From the NCBI RefSeq assembly GCF_009711345.1, contig NZ_SMMA01000066.1, positions 308,574 through 372,573 on the forward strand: a DNA stretch of 64,000 nt. Reading direction: 5' to 3'. Numbering within the stretch: the first letter of the stretch is position 1; every line of letters starts with the position of its first letter. This DNA comes from Pseudovibrio flavus (lineage in GTDB: Bacteria > Pseudomonadota > Alphaproteobacteria > Rhizobiales > Stappiaceae). Under the pieces are notes generated by a model. The model was not told the origin of the DNA, searched no databases, and saw nothing but the letters and a program-made list of their open reading frames with translations. The position numbers and the translations under genes were made by a program. Below, piece after piece: positions 1 through 6,964 of the stretch.

Positions 1-18
1 GCCCGTGTGCACTCACCA
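1..18 (+). tRNA. 3' end of a tRNA-Lys gene (partial)
   Basis: The first 18 bases match the end of the complete tRNA-Lys at 86-160 in 17 of 18 positions, including the acceptor strand TGCACTC, the discriminator A and an encoded CCA. The rest of the gene lies before the window. The spacer to the next tRNA holds a perfect 8-bp hairpin (22-29 with 33-40). The simplest reading is a tandem pair of tRNA-Lys genes. A duplicated tRNA end left by integration is possible, but no integrase is visible. Confidence 0.7.
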
Positions 19-85
19 CCTTATCCAAACTTTTTGGATAGAACATTCCAAGCCGATCCCTTTTCGGCGTGAATTATCATGGAAT

Positions 86-160
86 GAGTGCATAGCTCAG
101 CTGGTAGAGCAACGACTTTTAATCAGTAGGTCCACGGTTCGAACCCGTGTGCACTCACCA
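86..160 (+). tRNA. tRNA-Lys (anticodon TTT), one base short in the anticodon stem
   Basis: The acceptor GAGTGCA pairs with TGCACTC, the D arm is GCTC-GAGC, the T arm is CACGG-CCGTG and CCA is encoded. The anticodon loop CTTTTAA gives TTT, so lysine. The 5' side of the anticodon stem is only four bases (ACGA) against TCAGT on the 3' side, where ACTGA would pair perfectly. The gene is 75 nt instead of the usual 76. This looks like deletion of a T near position 113: either a real lesion that leaves this copy non-functional beside an intact tandem copy, or a sequencing error. Confidence 0.85.
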
Positions 161-567
161 TTCTCCTTCTCCAAGCCTTCCCAAGTACATTTGATTGATC
201 TGTTCGCGGCTTTGCAGCCTTGTGAACTGTCGTTTTTGGTTGTTAACAGCAAAAATACAACCTGAAATTATTCATCGGTCATTTTCTCAGGTTGAGTTCC
301 GATTTCCCTATCTCATTGAAAAGAATGCGATAAAGTCACCTAAGTGCATGGCTTATTATCGGGTTGTATGTATTTATTTACACAACCTATGAGATTGCAT
401 TGATTTTCAACCCGCTCCTGCTGTGTGAAGTATCTACGTATAGTTTCAGTATTAAGAGTTCTTCTAGGGCTTCGATCCATCAATACGTAATTATATACTT
501 GGCGCGTTAAGTATTTTTCCGCGATCGATCCCGCTTTGTCCGAATATTGGAAAAGTAGGTGCGGTAA
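161..567. other. AT-rich gap between tRNA-Lys and the R-body sigma factor gene
   Basis: About 400 bases with no convincing gene. The short open frames here have no family resemblance and no good ribosome site. The stretch should hold the promoter of the sigma factor gene, probably in the AT-rich part around 480-560, but I cannot assign -35/-10 boxes. No integrase or repeat links the tRNA to the R-body locus. Confidence 0.5.
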
Positions 568-1131
568 ATGTTGACTTCAAACAGAGAATGTCTGGAGCAA
601 GCGCGCAGCTATGCGCTTTCTTATCTATGGCAGGGATGGGTGCAATGTCGTCCTCAACTTTTTGGACGTGCACTTAGACTTACTGGCGGCGATGCTGACG
701 CTGCTGAAGATCTGCTCTCTGCGACCATATTGAAGGTCGCCAACCACTTTGACGGCAAGCCTGTTGAGCTGCGCGAGCCACGAGCCTTTTTCCTTTATGC
801 GCTGAAGAATGAATTCATCAGCCAGTACCGGAAGAAGAAAAACGAGGCCCAGTACCGGATTGGCGGAATTGACGTTTATGAAGACCGGTTTGCTGTTGAG
901 GATGCCCAGAACGTTCAACAGGACGAAAAGCTCTTGCAGAGGGAGCAGTTGGAGCAACTTCAAGCTGCGTTGGTTCGGTTGCCGGAGGTTTATCAGCGAA
1001 TTTTCTCTCTGAAATTCGTCGAGGAGAAGGGTTATCCGGAAATTTCCGAGGAACTGGAAATATCGCAGGCGCTCGCTCGCAAGCGGGTGCAATTTCTCAG
1101 GCAAAAACTAAGGGCCTCTGTTGGCTATTAA
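568..1131 (+). CDS. ECF-like RNA polymerase sigma factor of the R-body locus
   Basis: A 187-residue sigma-70 family protein, the size of ECF sigma factors. Region 2 spans about residues 25-92 (GDADAAEDLL, then ALKNEFISQYRKKK, which fits the -10-recognising helix). Region 4 spans about 126-183 (RLPEVYQRIFSLKF followed by a helix-turn-helix ending RKRVQFLRQKL). There is no region 1.1 or 3. The start ATG is preceded by AGGTG. It is the first gene of the array, 71 bases before the first RebB-type gene and on the same strand, so it most likely directs transcription of the reb genes. Sigma factors beside reb genes are known from other proteobacterial R-body loci; the regulon here is inferred. No anti-sigma gene is visible. 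Confidence 0.85.
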   Translation: MLTSNRECLEQARSYALSYLWQGWVQCRPQLFGRALRLTGGDADAAEDLLSATILKVANHFDGKPVELREPRAFFLYALKNEFISQYRKKKNEAQYRIGGIDVYEDRFAVEDAQNVQQDEKLLQREQLEQLQAALVRLPEVYQRIFSLKFVEEKGYPEISEELEISQALARKRVQFLRQKLRASVGY

Positions 1132-1202
1132 TCTTGGTTTTCCCGTTCACAGCTTCAGGTGGAGCACGTCTTAAGGTTTAGCAATCAGGTAAGGGCAATA
1201 TC

Positions 1203-1436
1203 ATGGCAGACGATACCGTAAATGCGCAGATAACTGATGCGGTTACGCAGACCAATGTGAAGGTGGTGGCAGAGGCTCCGGCGCAGGCGATGGCAAGCCT
1301 CTATCAGGTGGTTAGTAGCGCTACAGGGCTTTCCGTTCAGAACGCGACACACTCTCAGCAGGCGATGAACCAGGTCACCACAGCCGTGGTCTCCAAGGGT
1401 GTGCAGTTGATCATGGAGATCGGCTCCAAGTCGTAA
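1203..1436 (+). CDS. RebB-family R-body protein, short form (77 aa)
   Basis: A small RebB-domain protein (PF11747 type). The N-terminal half carries the family core: ITDAVTQTNVKVVAEAPA, then a Q-rich helical stretch (HSQQAMNQV) and the ending SKGVQLIMEIGSKS. It lacks the SLDT...ATEKV tail of the two 106-109 residue paralogues at 3703 and 4149. RebB proteins polymerise into the coiled protein ribbon of R-bodies, which unroll on a pH change. An AAGGG ribosome site lies 8 bases before the ATG. It is probably a minor structural or nucleating subunit; that role is inference. Confidence 0.85.
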   Translation: MADDTVNAQITDAVTQTNVKVVAEAPAQAMASLYQVVSSATGLSVQNATHSQQAMNQVTTAVVSKGVQLIMEIGSKS

Positions 1437-1473
1437 CTTGATCATTTCTCTCTAAGGCGCGACGGGGGGCGTA

Positions 1474-2421
1474 GTGTCAATGGAGAACGAGAAGGGCGTG
1501 CGCTCAGGCGCTACGGATTACGAGCGTGCCGCGATCCGGCGGAGGGAGTTCATAAAAGAGCTTCTGGAAGCTGTAGAGGTTAAGCGGCAGCTTGGGCAAA
1601 GCGGGGATGAGGAGGTTCAACTATCCTTCTCCCGCTCGGTCGAGGCTGAAGATATTGACGGCTTAGGCTTCGATGCCTTGCCCGAAGAAGAGAGTGAGCG
1701 CGCAAGGCATGTTTACGCCAGAGCGCATCAGGCAGCAAAACAGGTGGCCGCACAAGCAGCGTCCCGTTTGGCTGGAAGCGAGGAGGTAACCTCTCCAGAT
1801 GCTTCGGAAAAGCCTATTACATCGGCCTATCAGGATGCGTTGATAGCCGAGCCAGACAGCAAGACTAGGCATCCTGATGAAGCGCCTGCACTTCAAACTG
1901 CGGCTCCGAAGTCATCGGGATCTAAGGCAACAGGCAAAGCAAAGTCTTCGCCGGAAGCGCGGCTAGGTGGGACGGGCGAGCAAGGAAATGATGGAGGCTC
2001 CGGAGGTCGTGAGCCGCCATCGGGAAAGGAAGAGGAGGCTGATATGGCCGATACGCCATCGCAACCCGATACATCTGCGCTGAATGCCCAGATAGTGCAG
2101 GCTGCGCAGCTCTCTAATGCGGAAAACTCTAGCTATAGCAGCCAGTTAATTTCTGTTCCTGCGGACGTGATGGCCACACAGACGGCCGGACATGCAACGC
2201 AAAATGCAGAGAGCTATATGAACAGCATCATGCAGATTGCGGTAGCCGCGCAGGCGGTCGTCGCGGCCAAAATTGCGGCTTCACCCGCAACAGCGGGGGC
2301 TGATGCCGCAGCTTTGACTGAGCTGCAGGGCATGGTGAGTGCAGCCATTTCTGCATACGGAACCGCTAGTGAGCAGGCAGGTACTTCTGCTGCGGCGATC
2401 ATCTCTAAAACCAAGGTTTAG
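1474..2421 (+). CDS. Long R-body protein: charged N-terminal region fused to a RebB-like domain
   Basis: 315 residues from GTG 1474 (an ATG two codons later is an alternative). Residues 1-190 are charged and low in complexity, with an early basic helix (RRREFIKELLEAVEVKRQL), an acidic middle and a Gly/Pro/Lys linker. I recognise no domain there. From residue 191 the sequence resembles a RebB-type protein: MADTPSQPD start, LNAQIVQAAQLSNAE, then Ala/Gln-rich helices. An internal ATG at 2044 with a perfect ribosome site falls exactly at that boundary, so the gene probably yields both a 315-residue and a 125-residue product. The long form could be an assembly, anchoring or capping factor (inference). 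Confidence 0.75.
   Translation: MSMENEKGVRSGATDYERAAIRRREFIKELLEAVEVKRQLGQSGDEEVQLSFSRSVEAEDIDGLGFDALPEEESERARHVYARAHQAAKQVAAQAASRLAGSEEVTSPDASEKPITSAYQDALIAEPDSKTRHPDEAPALQTAAPKSSGSKATGKAKSSPEARLGGTGEQGNDGGSGGREPPSGKEEEADMADTPSQPDTSALNAQIVQAAQLSNAENSSYSSQLISVPADVMATQTAGHATQNAESYMNSIMQIAVAAQAVVAAKIAASPATAGADAAALTELQGMVSAAISAYGTASEQAGTSAAAIISKTKV
2033..2046 (+). promoter_or_regulatory. Strong internal ribosome-binding site inside the long reb gene
   Basis: AGGAGG at 2033-2038, a five-base spacer, then ATG at 2044 in the frame of the surrounding gene. It is one of the best Shine-Dalgarno matches in the locus and sits exactly where RebB-like homology begins. Confidence 0.65.
2044..2421 (+). CDS. 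RebB-like protein from the internal start (nested, 125 aa)
   Basis: Predicted short product of the 1474 gene. It begins MADTPSQPD, which parallels the MADDT and MADPTT starts of the other RebB-type proteins in the locus. Its 125 residues are close to typical Reb subunit size and rich in Ala, Gln and Thr with few charges. I list it separately because the start signal is strong. If real, the same reading frame supplies a free subunit and a subunit with a 190-residue extension, a simple way to make an end-cap or anchor in fixed ratio to the polymer. Only protein mass data would prove it. Confidence 0.5.
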   Translation: MADTPSQPDTSALNAQIVQAAQLSNAENSSYSSQLISVPADVMATQTAGHATQNAESYMNSIMQIAVAAQAVVAAKIAASPATAGADAAALTELQGMVSAAISAYGTASEQAGTSAAAIISKTKV

Positions 2422-2439
2422 GCGGGCAGGAGTGAGCTA

Positions 2440-2619
2440 ATGCAGGAGCAGGAAAACGGCCAAGCGCAAACGAATGGTGCACCGGCTGAAAAAGGGGCCG
2501 TAGGAGGCTTAAGCAAGGAAGCGCAGGAGGCGATGAAAAAGCTTCTCGGTCTTCCATTCAAACAGCAGCTTTCGGTTTTGATGCTGGCGCAATTTCTCAA
2601 AAAGCGAAAGCAGGGCTAG
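2440..2619 (+). CDS. Small R-body-locus protein (59 aa), unknown
   Basis: ATG at 2440 with AGGAG seven bases upstream; stop TAG at 2617-2619. The product starts MQEQENGQAQTNG (disordered and polar), then has an amphipathic helical half (LSKEAQEAMKKLLGLPFKQQ) and a basic end, LKKRKQG. It lies 18 bases after the long reb gene and 35 bases before the next gene, in the same direction, so it is almost certainly co-expressed with them. I recognise no family. The spacing, ribosome site and co-directional packing are the case for it being real. Confidence 0.65.
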   Translation: MQEQENGQAQTNGAPAEKGAVGGLSKEAQEAMKKLLGLPFKQQLSVLMLAQFLKKRKQG

Positions 2620-2654
2620 GCAGCTCGCCTTTTCGCAGGACGTGGAGACAGCGA

Positions 2655-3038
2655 ATGGAACGGGACATCTTTTACATTCGGGAAGAGCTGGATGAGGTCA
2701 TTGTTGCCCATCTGGAAAGCTGGGTGCTTGCCATTAAGGGAAACCGCCGTAGTCGGGCCGTGCCAAGCCACATTCCCGGAGTGCTTTGGTACCTCAATAA
2801 AGCGCGTGGCTGTCTGTGTCAGGGCGAAGAAATCATGAGCGAGCGGCGTTTCATTGAGGAAGCCTTGGGTTCGGAAGTCTCCATGGAGGAGTTTGGCGGC
2901 GGGCTGGATCGGGAAACGGTTGAAGCGGAGATCTCAGAAAGTGTCGATATGGAAGTCACCGAAAAGGTCAGCATCACGGAGCGAAGCAATGAATGCAAAG
3001 GACGCCACAAAAACCGCAGAAGAAGCTGCGGGCGCTGA
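2655..3038 (+). CDS. R-body-locus protein of unknown function (127 aa)
   Basis: Starts MERDIFYIREELDEVIVAHLESW, a helical acidic segment, then a basic patch (GNRRSRAVPSH), an apolar stretch around LWYLNKARGCLCQ, and a long acidic helix (about residues 65-108). GGAG lies eight bases before the ATG. The last 16 codons overlap the start of the next gene in another frame, so the basic tail KGRHKNRRR may be only a by-product of the overlap. No known domain recognised. Its position suggests an accessory role in R-body assembly or control. Confidence 0.65.
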   Translation: MERDIFYIREELDEVIVAHLESWVLAIKGNRRSRAVPSHIPGVLWYLNKARGCLCQGEEIMSERRFIEEALGSEVSMEEFGGGLDRETVEAEISESVDMEVTEKVSITERSNECKGRHKNRRRSCGR

Positions 3039-3591
3039 GGGAGAAGCCGGTTCTGCTGCGAACGCCCAGAGCTTTCTTGATCTTAGCCAACAAATTCCGA
3101 CGCTAAAGGAGGCCTTTGCTTCTATTCGCAAGCAGCAGGAAGAGCTGAACAAGACGAGTGAGCAGATCGCCGATGCTGCTCAAAAGACGGTGGCAGAGGT
3201 TAGCCTAGCTATTCAGCGCATTAACAGTGATGTGGAGCAAGAGGTCCACTCTCTGTTGGACGAGATAGACGTCGGTGGTGGCAGGCCGAATACCGGCCAA
3301 GCGGCTGGTGACACTGGTCAGCAAGGCGTAGCAGGTGGCGGCACAACCCAGCAGCAAATGCAGCAGCCTACGACTCCGGTTCAGCAGGCAGCCCCGCAGC
3401 CGCAACTGCAAATGCAGGCAAGGCCAATGCAGGGACAACAGCCAATGCAAACGCCTCATATGGTGCAAGCAAGCCCTATGGCTTTACAGGTGGCTAGCGA
3501 GCTGCGCCGCATTATCCATCAGGAAGTTCAGGCACAGATCCAGCCTCTAATTGAAGAAATCAGGGCGGCTCTTGGTAGAATGCGGAAGTGA
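2989..3591 (+). CDS. R-body-locus coiled-coil protein with Gln/Met/Pro-rich linker (200 aa)
   Basis: The frame is open from 2854, but the best start is ATG 2989 (MNAKDATKTAEEA), preceded by GGAGCGAAGC. Layout: Ala/Glu-rich head (1-25), helical segment likely to form a coiled coil (30-100, including IRKQQEELNKTSEQIADAAQK), a low-complexity linker very rich in Q, M and P (about 115-165), and a C-terminal helix ending ALGRMRK. It overlaps the preceding gene by 50 bases, which points to translational coupling. No family recognised. Coiled coil plus flexible linker would suit a scaffold or chaperone for the Reb ribbon; that is inference. Confidence 0.7.
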   Translation: MNAKDATKTAEEAAGAEGEAGSAANAQSFLDLSQQIPTLKEAFASIRKQQEELNKTSEQIADAAQKTVAEVSLAIQRINSDVEQEVHSLLDEIDVGGGRPNTGQAAGDTGQQGVAGGGTTQQQMQQPTTPVQQAAPQPQLQMQARPMQGQQPMQTPHMVQASPMALQVASELRRIIHQEVQAQIQPLIEEIRAALGRMRK

Positions 3592-3660
3592 AAAATTACA
3601 TCATATTTTCATAGATTTACGGGGTTTTTGAACCTTCACACCTCTGCAAGTTCTGCGTCC

Positions 3661-3670
3661 TTTGAGTTGT
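3661..3670 (+). repeat. 10-base motif TTTGAGTTGT shared by two reb leaders (copy 1)
   Basis: TTTGAGTTGT occurs here, 42 bases before the ATG at 3703, and again at 4074-4083, 75 bases before the ATG at 4149. Similar blocks follow (AATTATCCAG here, GATAATCCAG at 4111-4120). Two exact 10-mers in two neighbouring leaders suggest a shared control element or duplicated leader. It may be a recognition site for the sigma factor at 568, which I cannot establish. Confidence 0.4.
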
Positions 3671-3702
3671 AATTATCCAGCAAAGATCTGAGGAGAAACG
3701 TT

Positions 3703-4023
3703 ATGGCAGATCCAACAACTGTAAGCCCGATGATCACGGATGCCGTGACACAGGCGAATGTGAAAGTCGTTGCAGAAGCTCCGGCTATGGCCATGGGTTC
3801 GATTTACCAGAGCATGGCCCATTCCACCGGCATTCTTTTTGAAAATTCTGTTTCAGCTGCTCAGCAGCAAAATACCCTTGCACAAGCTGCTGCTAATCAG
3901 GGCGTCATGCAGATTTATTCTCTCGATACGATGTCGGGAGCGGGCGCTACAGAAAAAGTTGCCCAGTCTGGCGAGTCCGACAATCTGGCAACGCTGCTCA
4001 CCGTAATGAACGCCTTTAGCTAG
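3703..4023 (+). CDS. rebB: RebB-family R-body structural protein (106 aa)
   Basis: A full-length RebB-type subunit. The core ITDAVTQANVKVVAEAPAMA, the segment ILFENSVSAAQQQNTLAQAA and the NQGVMQIYSLDT block are hallmarks of the Caedibacter RebB/RebD family. It differs from the paralogue at 4149 at about 15 of 106 aligned positions by eye, so the two arose by recent tandem duplication. GAGGAG stands before the ATG. The 111-base leader suggests its own promoter or processing site rather than simple read-through. Product: main ribbon subunit of the R-body, cytoplasmic. The exact RebA/B/D equivalence cannot be set without alignment. Confidence 0.92.
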   Translation: MADPTTVSPMITDAVTQANVKVVAEAPAMAMGSIYQSMAHSTGILFENSVSAAQQQNTLAQAAANQGVMQIYSLDTMSGAGATEKVAQSGESDNLATLLTVMNAFS

Positions 4024-4056
4024 GCGCTTTCTCTCCTCCCAAGGGAGGTAGTTCGT

Positions 4057-4105
4057 GCCGCAAAGCCCATACTTTTGAGTTGTTTCCTGCGTTTACCTTT
4101 GCGGC
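4057..4105 (+). promoter_or_regulatory. 9-bp hairpin between the two reb paralogues
   Basis: GCCGCAAAG at 4057-4065 pairs perfectly with CTTTGCGGC at 4097-4105 across a 31-base loop that contains the TTTGAGTTGT motif (copy 2, 4074-4083). TCTTTGAT follows, so there is only a weak U run. It could be a leaky terminator, an mRNA-stabilising structure or a processing site that sets the ratio of the two subunits. Confidence 0.45.
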
Positions 4106-4148
4106 TCTTTGATAATCCAGTTCAATTCACAAAATATGGAGTGAAAGT

Positions 4149-4478
4149 ATGGCCGATCCAACCACCGTGAACCCAATGGTGACCGACGCTGTTACCCAGT
4201 CCAACGTTAAGGTCGTGGGTGAAGCGCCAGCAATGGCTATGGGCTCTATCTTCCAGAGCATGGCCCATTCAACCAGCATCCTCTTTGAAAATGCGGTGTC
4301 TGCGTCTCAGCAGCAGAATACGCTTTCTCAGGCGGCTGCTAACCAAGGCGTTATGCAGATCTATTCCATGGACACTATGGCAGGCGCTGGCGCTACCGAG
4401 AAAGTTGCCCAGTCCGGTACTGCTGACAACCTGACCACTTTGCTGACTGTTCTCAACGCATTTAGCGGTGGTCGCTAA
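4149..4478 (+). CDS. rebB: RebB-family R-body structural protein, second copy (109 aa)
   Basis: Close paralogue of the 3703 product, with the same blocks (TDAVTQSNVKVVGEAPA, ILFENAVSASQQQNTL, NQGVMQIYSMDT, GATEKVAQSG) plus a three-residue GGR tail. GGAG lies upstream of the ATG. It is the last gene of the R-body locus and is followed by a clear terminator. Two near-identical ribbon subunits are usual in R-body loci; with the shorter and fused forms upstream this makes four RebB-type domains here. Substitutions are mostly conservative (S/A, I/V, Y/F), which suggests both copies are under selection. Confidence 0.92.
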   Translation: MADPTTVNPMVTDAVTQSNVKVVGEAPAMAMGSIFQSMAHSTSILFENAVSASQQQNTLSQAAANQGVMQIYSMDTMAGAGATEKVAQSGTADNLTTLLTVLNAFSGGR

Positions 4479-4511
4479 GCCTATTTGTTTGGCGGGGTTC
4501 TACGACCAGAT

Positions 4512-4552
4512 CCTCTCTCGCAGTCGTGCGGGAGAGGGTTTGTCGTTTTCTC
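4512..4552 (+). terminator. Rho-independent terminator of the R-body locus
   Basis: An 11-bp stem (CCTCTCTCGCA / TGCGGGAGAGG, one mismatch) with loop GTCG, followed by GTTTGTCGTTTT. It closes the locus 34 bases after the last reb stop. Confidence 0.75.
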
Positions 4553-4634
4553 TCTTACCCTCAAGGCTACTGGATATTTGCAGGAAACAGGATTATACGC
4601 ACTTAACCCTATAAATATGGATGATCTTTAGCGT

Positions 4635-5450
4635 ATGTCCCAGTATCTGGTTGCCGCCCTCTATAAATTCGCTCCCTTGGAAGACTTCGAGAACCTTAAG
4701 GAGCCTCTTTTGGAATACTGCGTTGCTCGTGGTGTTCGTGGCAGCTTGTTGCTGGCAAGCGAAGGCATTAACGGCACGGTTTGTGGTCCAGAAGAGGGCG
4801 TTCGGGAGTTGCTTTCATATCTTCGTTCTGATCCACGTATGGTGGATCTGGAACATAAAGAGAGCTGGTCCGATAAAATCCCGTTTCGCCGTATGCGTGT
4901 TCGCTTGAAAGTAGAGATCGTTCGCATGGGCGTGGATGGTATCGACCCTAACAAGACCGTAGGCACCTATGTAAAGCCGAAGGACTGGAACGAGCTTATT
5001 GCCGACCCTGACACTGTGGTGATTGATACCCGCAATGACTATGAGGTTGCGTTTGGTACGTTTGAGCGGGCCATTGACCCTGATACGCAGACATTCCGCG
5101 AGTTTCCTCAGTGGGTCCGCTCCGCTGACGAGCTGAAGGATGCCAAGGGCAAAAAGGTTGCAATGTTCTGCACCGGCGGAATTCGCTGCGAGAAGGCGAC
5201 AGCGCTCATGTTGGAAGAGGGTTTCGAGGAGGTCTACCACCTTGAAGGCGGTATTTTGAATTACCTTGAAACCGTGCCGGAAGAAGAGAGCCTTTGGAAA
5301 GGCGACTGCTTTGTGTTTGATGACCGCGTTTCGGTCGATCACAAGCTGGAAGCGCAGTGGGGCAAGAATGTTCCGGAAAAGAGCCGCCATATTCTAGCTG
5401 ATTATCAGCTTGCAGGCGGTGAAGGCAGCGATGACGAGACCGCTGCCTAA
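4635..5450 (+). CDS. trhO: tRNA uridine-34 hydroxylase TrhO (YceA type, rhodanese domain)
   Basis: Matches the UPF0176/YceA family, which uses oxygen to form 5-hydroxyuridine at position 34 of certain tRNAs. N-terminal ferredoxin-like domain (about 1-95, with [14 protein letters not shown]), rhodanese domain (about 110-215), and catalytic loop [10 protein letters not shown] with the active cysteine at residue 179. It is 271 residues, whereas E. coli YceA is about 350; the Cys-rich C-terminal extension of the enterobacterial form is absent. It stands alone: the R-body terminator lies before it and a convergent gene after it. The ribosome site is weak. Confidence 0.9.
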   Translation: MSQYLVAALYKFAPLEDFENLKEPLLEYCVARGVRGSLLLASEGINGTVCGPEEGVRELLSYLRSDPRMVDLEHKESWSDKIPFRRMRVRLKVEIVRMGVDGIDPNKTVGTYVKPKDWNELIADPDTVVIDTRNDYEVAFGTFERAIDPDTQTFREFPQWVRSADELKDAKGKKVAMFCTGGIRCEKATALMLEEGFEEVYHLEGGILNYLETVPEEESLWKGDCFVFDDRVSVDHKLEAQWGKNVPEKSRHILADYQLAGGEGSDDETAA

Positions 5451-5468
5451 GTCGTTTTTGTGGGCTAG

Positions 5469-6344
5469 TTAGCCGAAGCGGAACGGCGCGAAGCCTTTGA
5501 AGCCCGGTTTGAATGCCAGAATGTCACCGGAGAGCGGCGCTTCTTCCAACTGCTCTTCGCTCAGCCCATCGCGCAAGGAAGTAACGACAAGCGTATCCAT
5601 GTCCGGCCCTGCAAAACATGGCATGGTCGGGCGCGGTACAGGCATTTCGTAGGATGTCATCAGTTCTCCCTCAGGGGAGAAGCAGTTCACGTTGCCCGCT
5701 GATACGCCTGCGGACCAGTAATTGCCATCAGCATCAACACATGCGCCGTCTGGACGGCCTAAAGTGTTGTCGAGTTGAAGGTAGACGCGGCGGTTGGTTG
5801 CTGCCCCCGTTGCAGGGTCAAAATCATACTTCACCACCCAAGCATCGGTTGAATCCGAGTGGAACATGGTCTTGCCGTCCTGCGTCCAGCCCAAGCCGTT
5901 GGAAACGCGAACGCCGGTCTGGATAGTGGTGACAGTGCCGTCTGGCGCTACGCGGTAGAGCGCGCCGATATCCTGACGTGGAGAGCTGTCGCACATAGTG
6001 CCGACCCAAAATGCGCCGTCTGGGCCTACCTTGCCGTCGTTGAGGCGGGTGCGGGGATCATCTGCTTCGATCCGGCAAAGAACGGTGCGTTCCTCTGTTT
6101 CCGGATTAAACAGAATAACCTCGTCATGCAGAGCGACTACAAGGCGGCCGTCTTTGCATAGACCGAAGGAGCCAACTGTCTTTTCAAACTTCCAGCTCTC
6201 GTGAACGCCGCTTTCCCAAGCAACGGCATGGATTTCACATCCAAGAATATTGGCAAAGTAAAGGGTGCCGGACTTCTCGTCCCATACCGCGCTTTCGGCA
6301 AGCTGATAGCTGCCCCTATGAAAAACAGTAATTTCCGGTTTCAC
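5469..6344 (-). CDS. SMP-30/gluconolactonase family protein
   Basis: A 291-residue six-bladed beta-propeller of the SMP-30/LRE family, whose members hydrolyse sugar lactones with one metal ion. The metal-site pattern fits: Glu17 in ESAVWD, Asn in RLNDGKVGPDG, and Asp in the HSDST region. Start is GTG 6344 with GGAG seven bases upstream. No signal peptide, so cytoplasmic. The substrate is unknown; gluconolactone, xylonolactone and similar compounds are usual. As no pgl gene lies in the zwf-edd cluster of this window, lactonase duty there is conceivable but unproven. Confidence 0.85.
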   Translation of the reverse strand: MKPEITVFHRGSYQLAESAVWDEKSGTLYFANILGCEIHAVAWESGVHESWKFEKTVGSFGLCKDGRLVVALHDEVILFNPETEERTVLCRIEADDPRTRLNDGKVGPDGAFWVGTMCDSSPRQDIGALYRVAPDGTVTTIQTGVRVSNGLGWTQDGKTMFHSDSTDAWVVKYDFDPATGAATNRRVYLQLDNTLGRPDGACVDADGNYWSAGVSAGNVNCFSPEGELMTSYEMPVPRPTMPCFAGPDMDTLVVTSLRDGLSEEQLEEAPLSGDILAFKPGFKGFAPFRFG

Positions 6345-6448
6345 GGGTATGCTCCACTGTCGGTTCAGAAAATGAAAAAGGATAGTGAGTGTTTATAGCC
6401 GCCCAGTGCCGCTGCGTCGAGCAACGCTGGTGGATAACGCTAGTAGCT

Positions 6449-6916
6449 TTAGCTGTCTTCCAGAACAAAGGCTGTTCGGCTTGTGATTGAACGGATCGCA
6501 AAAGATGAGCGCATCTTCACAACACCGGGAAGGCGGGTGAGGTGATCGCGGTGAATGCGTTCGAAATCATTGGGGTCCTTAGCCACGATACGAAGCAGAT
6601 AATCTGCGTCACCGCCCATGAGATGACACTCCATGATCTCGTTGGATTTACGAACCGCTTCCTCGAAGGTCGTCAGAACTTCCTCGGCTTGAGAGCCGAG
6701 CGAAATTTCCACGAATACACTCATGTTACGTCCGACCGTTTGCGGGTTTAGTAGCGCAACATAGCGGTCGATAACGCCAGCTTCTTCCAGCGCTTTTACG
6801 CGGCGCAAGCAGGCGGAAGGAGACAGGCCAACCTTCTCAGATAGGTGAGCATTTGTAATGCGGGCATCGTTTTGCAGGTGGGCGAGGATTTTTTGGTCAA
6901 TGCGATCAAATTTCAT
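6449..6916 (-). CDS. Lrp/AsnC-family regulator (probable ald regulator)
   Basis: 155 residues with an N-terminal winged helix-turn-helix (about 1-60, DARITNAHLSEKVGLSPSACLRRVKALE) and a C-terminal ligand-binding RAM domain (about 65-145, with MGGDADYLLRIVAKD). Divergently transcribed from alanine dehydrogenase across about 170 bases containing palindromes. This arrangement is typical of AldR/AlaR-type regulators that sense alanine and switch on ald. Full length with an ordinary DNA-binding helix. Regulation of ald is inferred from position. Confidence 0.9.
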   Translation of the reverse strand: MKFDRIDQKILAHLQNDARITNAHLSEKVGLSPSACLRRVKALEEAGVIDRYVALLNPQTVGRNMSVFVEISLGSQAEEVLTTFEEAVRKSNEIMECHLMGGDADYLLRIVAKDPNDFERIHRDHLTRLPGVVKMRSSFAIRSITSRTAFVLEDS

Positions 6917-6964
6917 TTGTGGGCAATCTTTTGCATAATCTGCGAATTATCTGTCTTTTATTCG

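Noticed and set aside
195-392. Small gene between tRNA-Lys and the sigma factor
   Set aside because: No ribosome site, no homology, and the composition looks like AT-rich intergenic DNA.
1-4552. A prophage or genomic island carrying the R-body genes
   Set aside because: No integrase, transposase, phage gene or second attachment copy was found after the locus. The tRNA position alone is not enough, so I kept acquisition only as a hypothesis.
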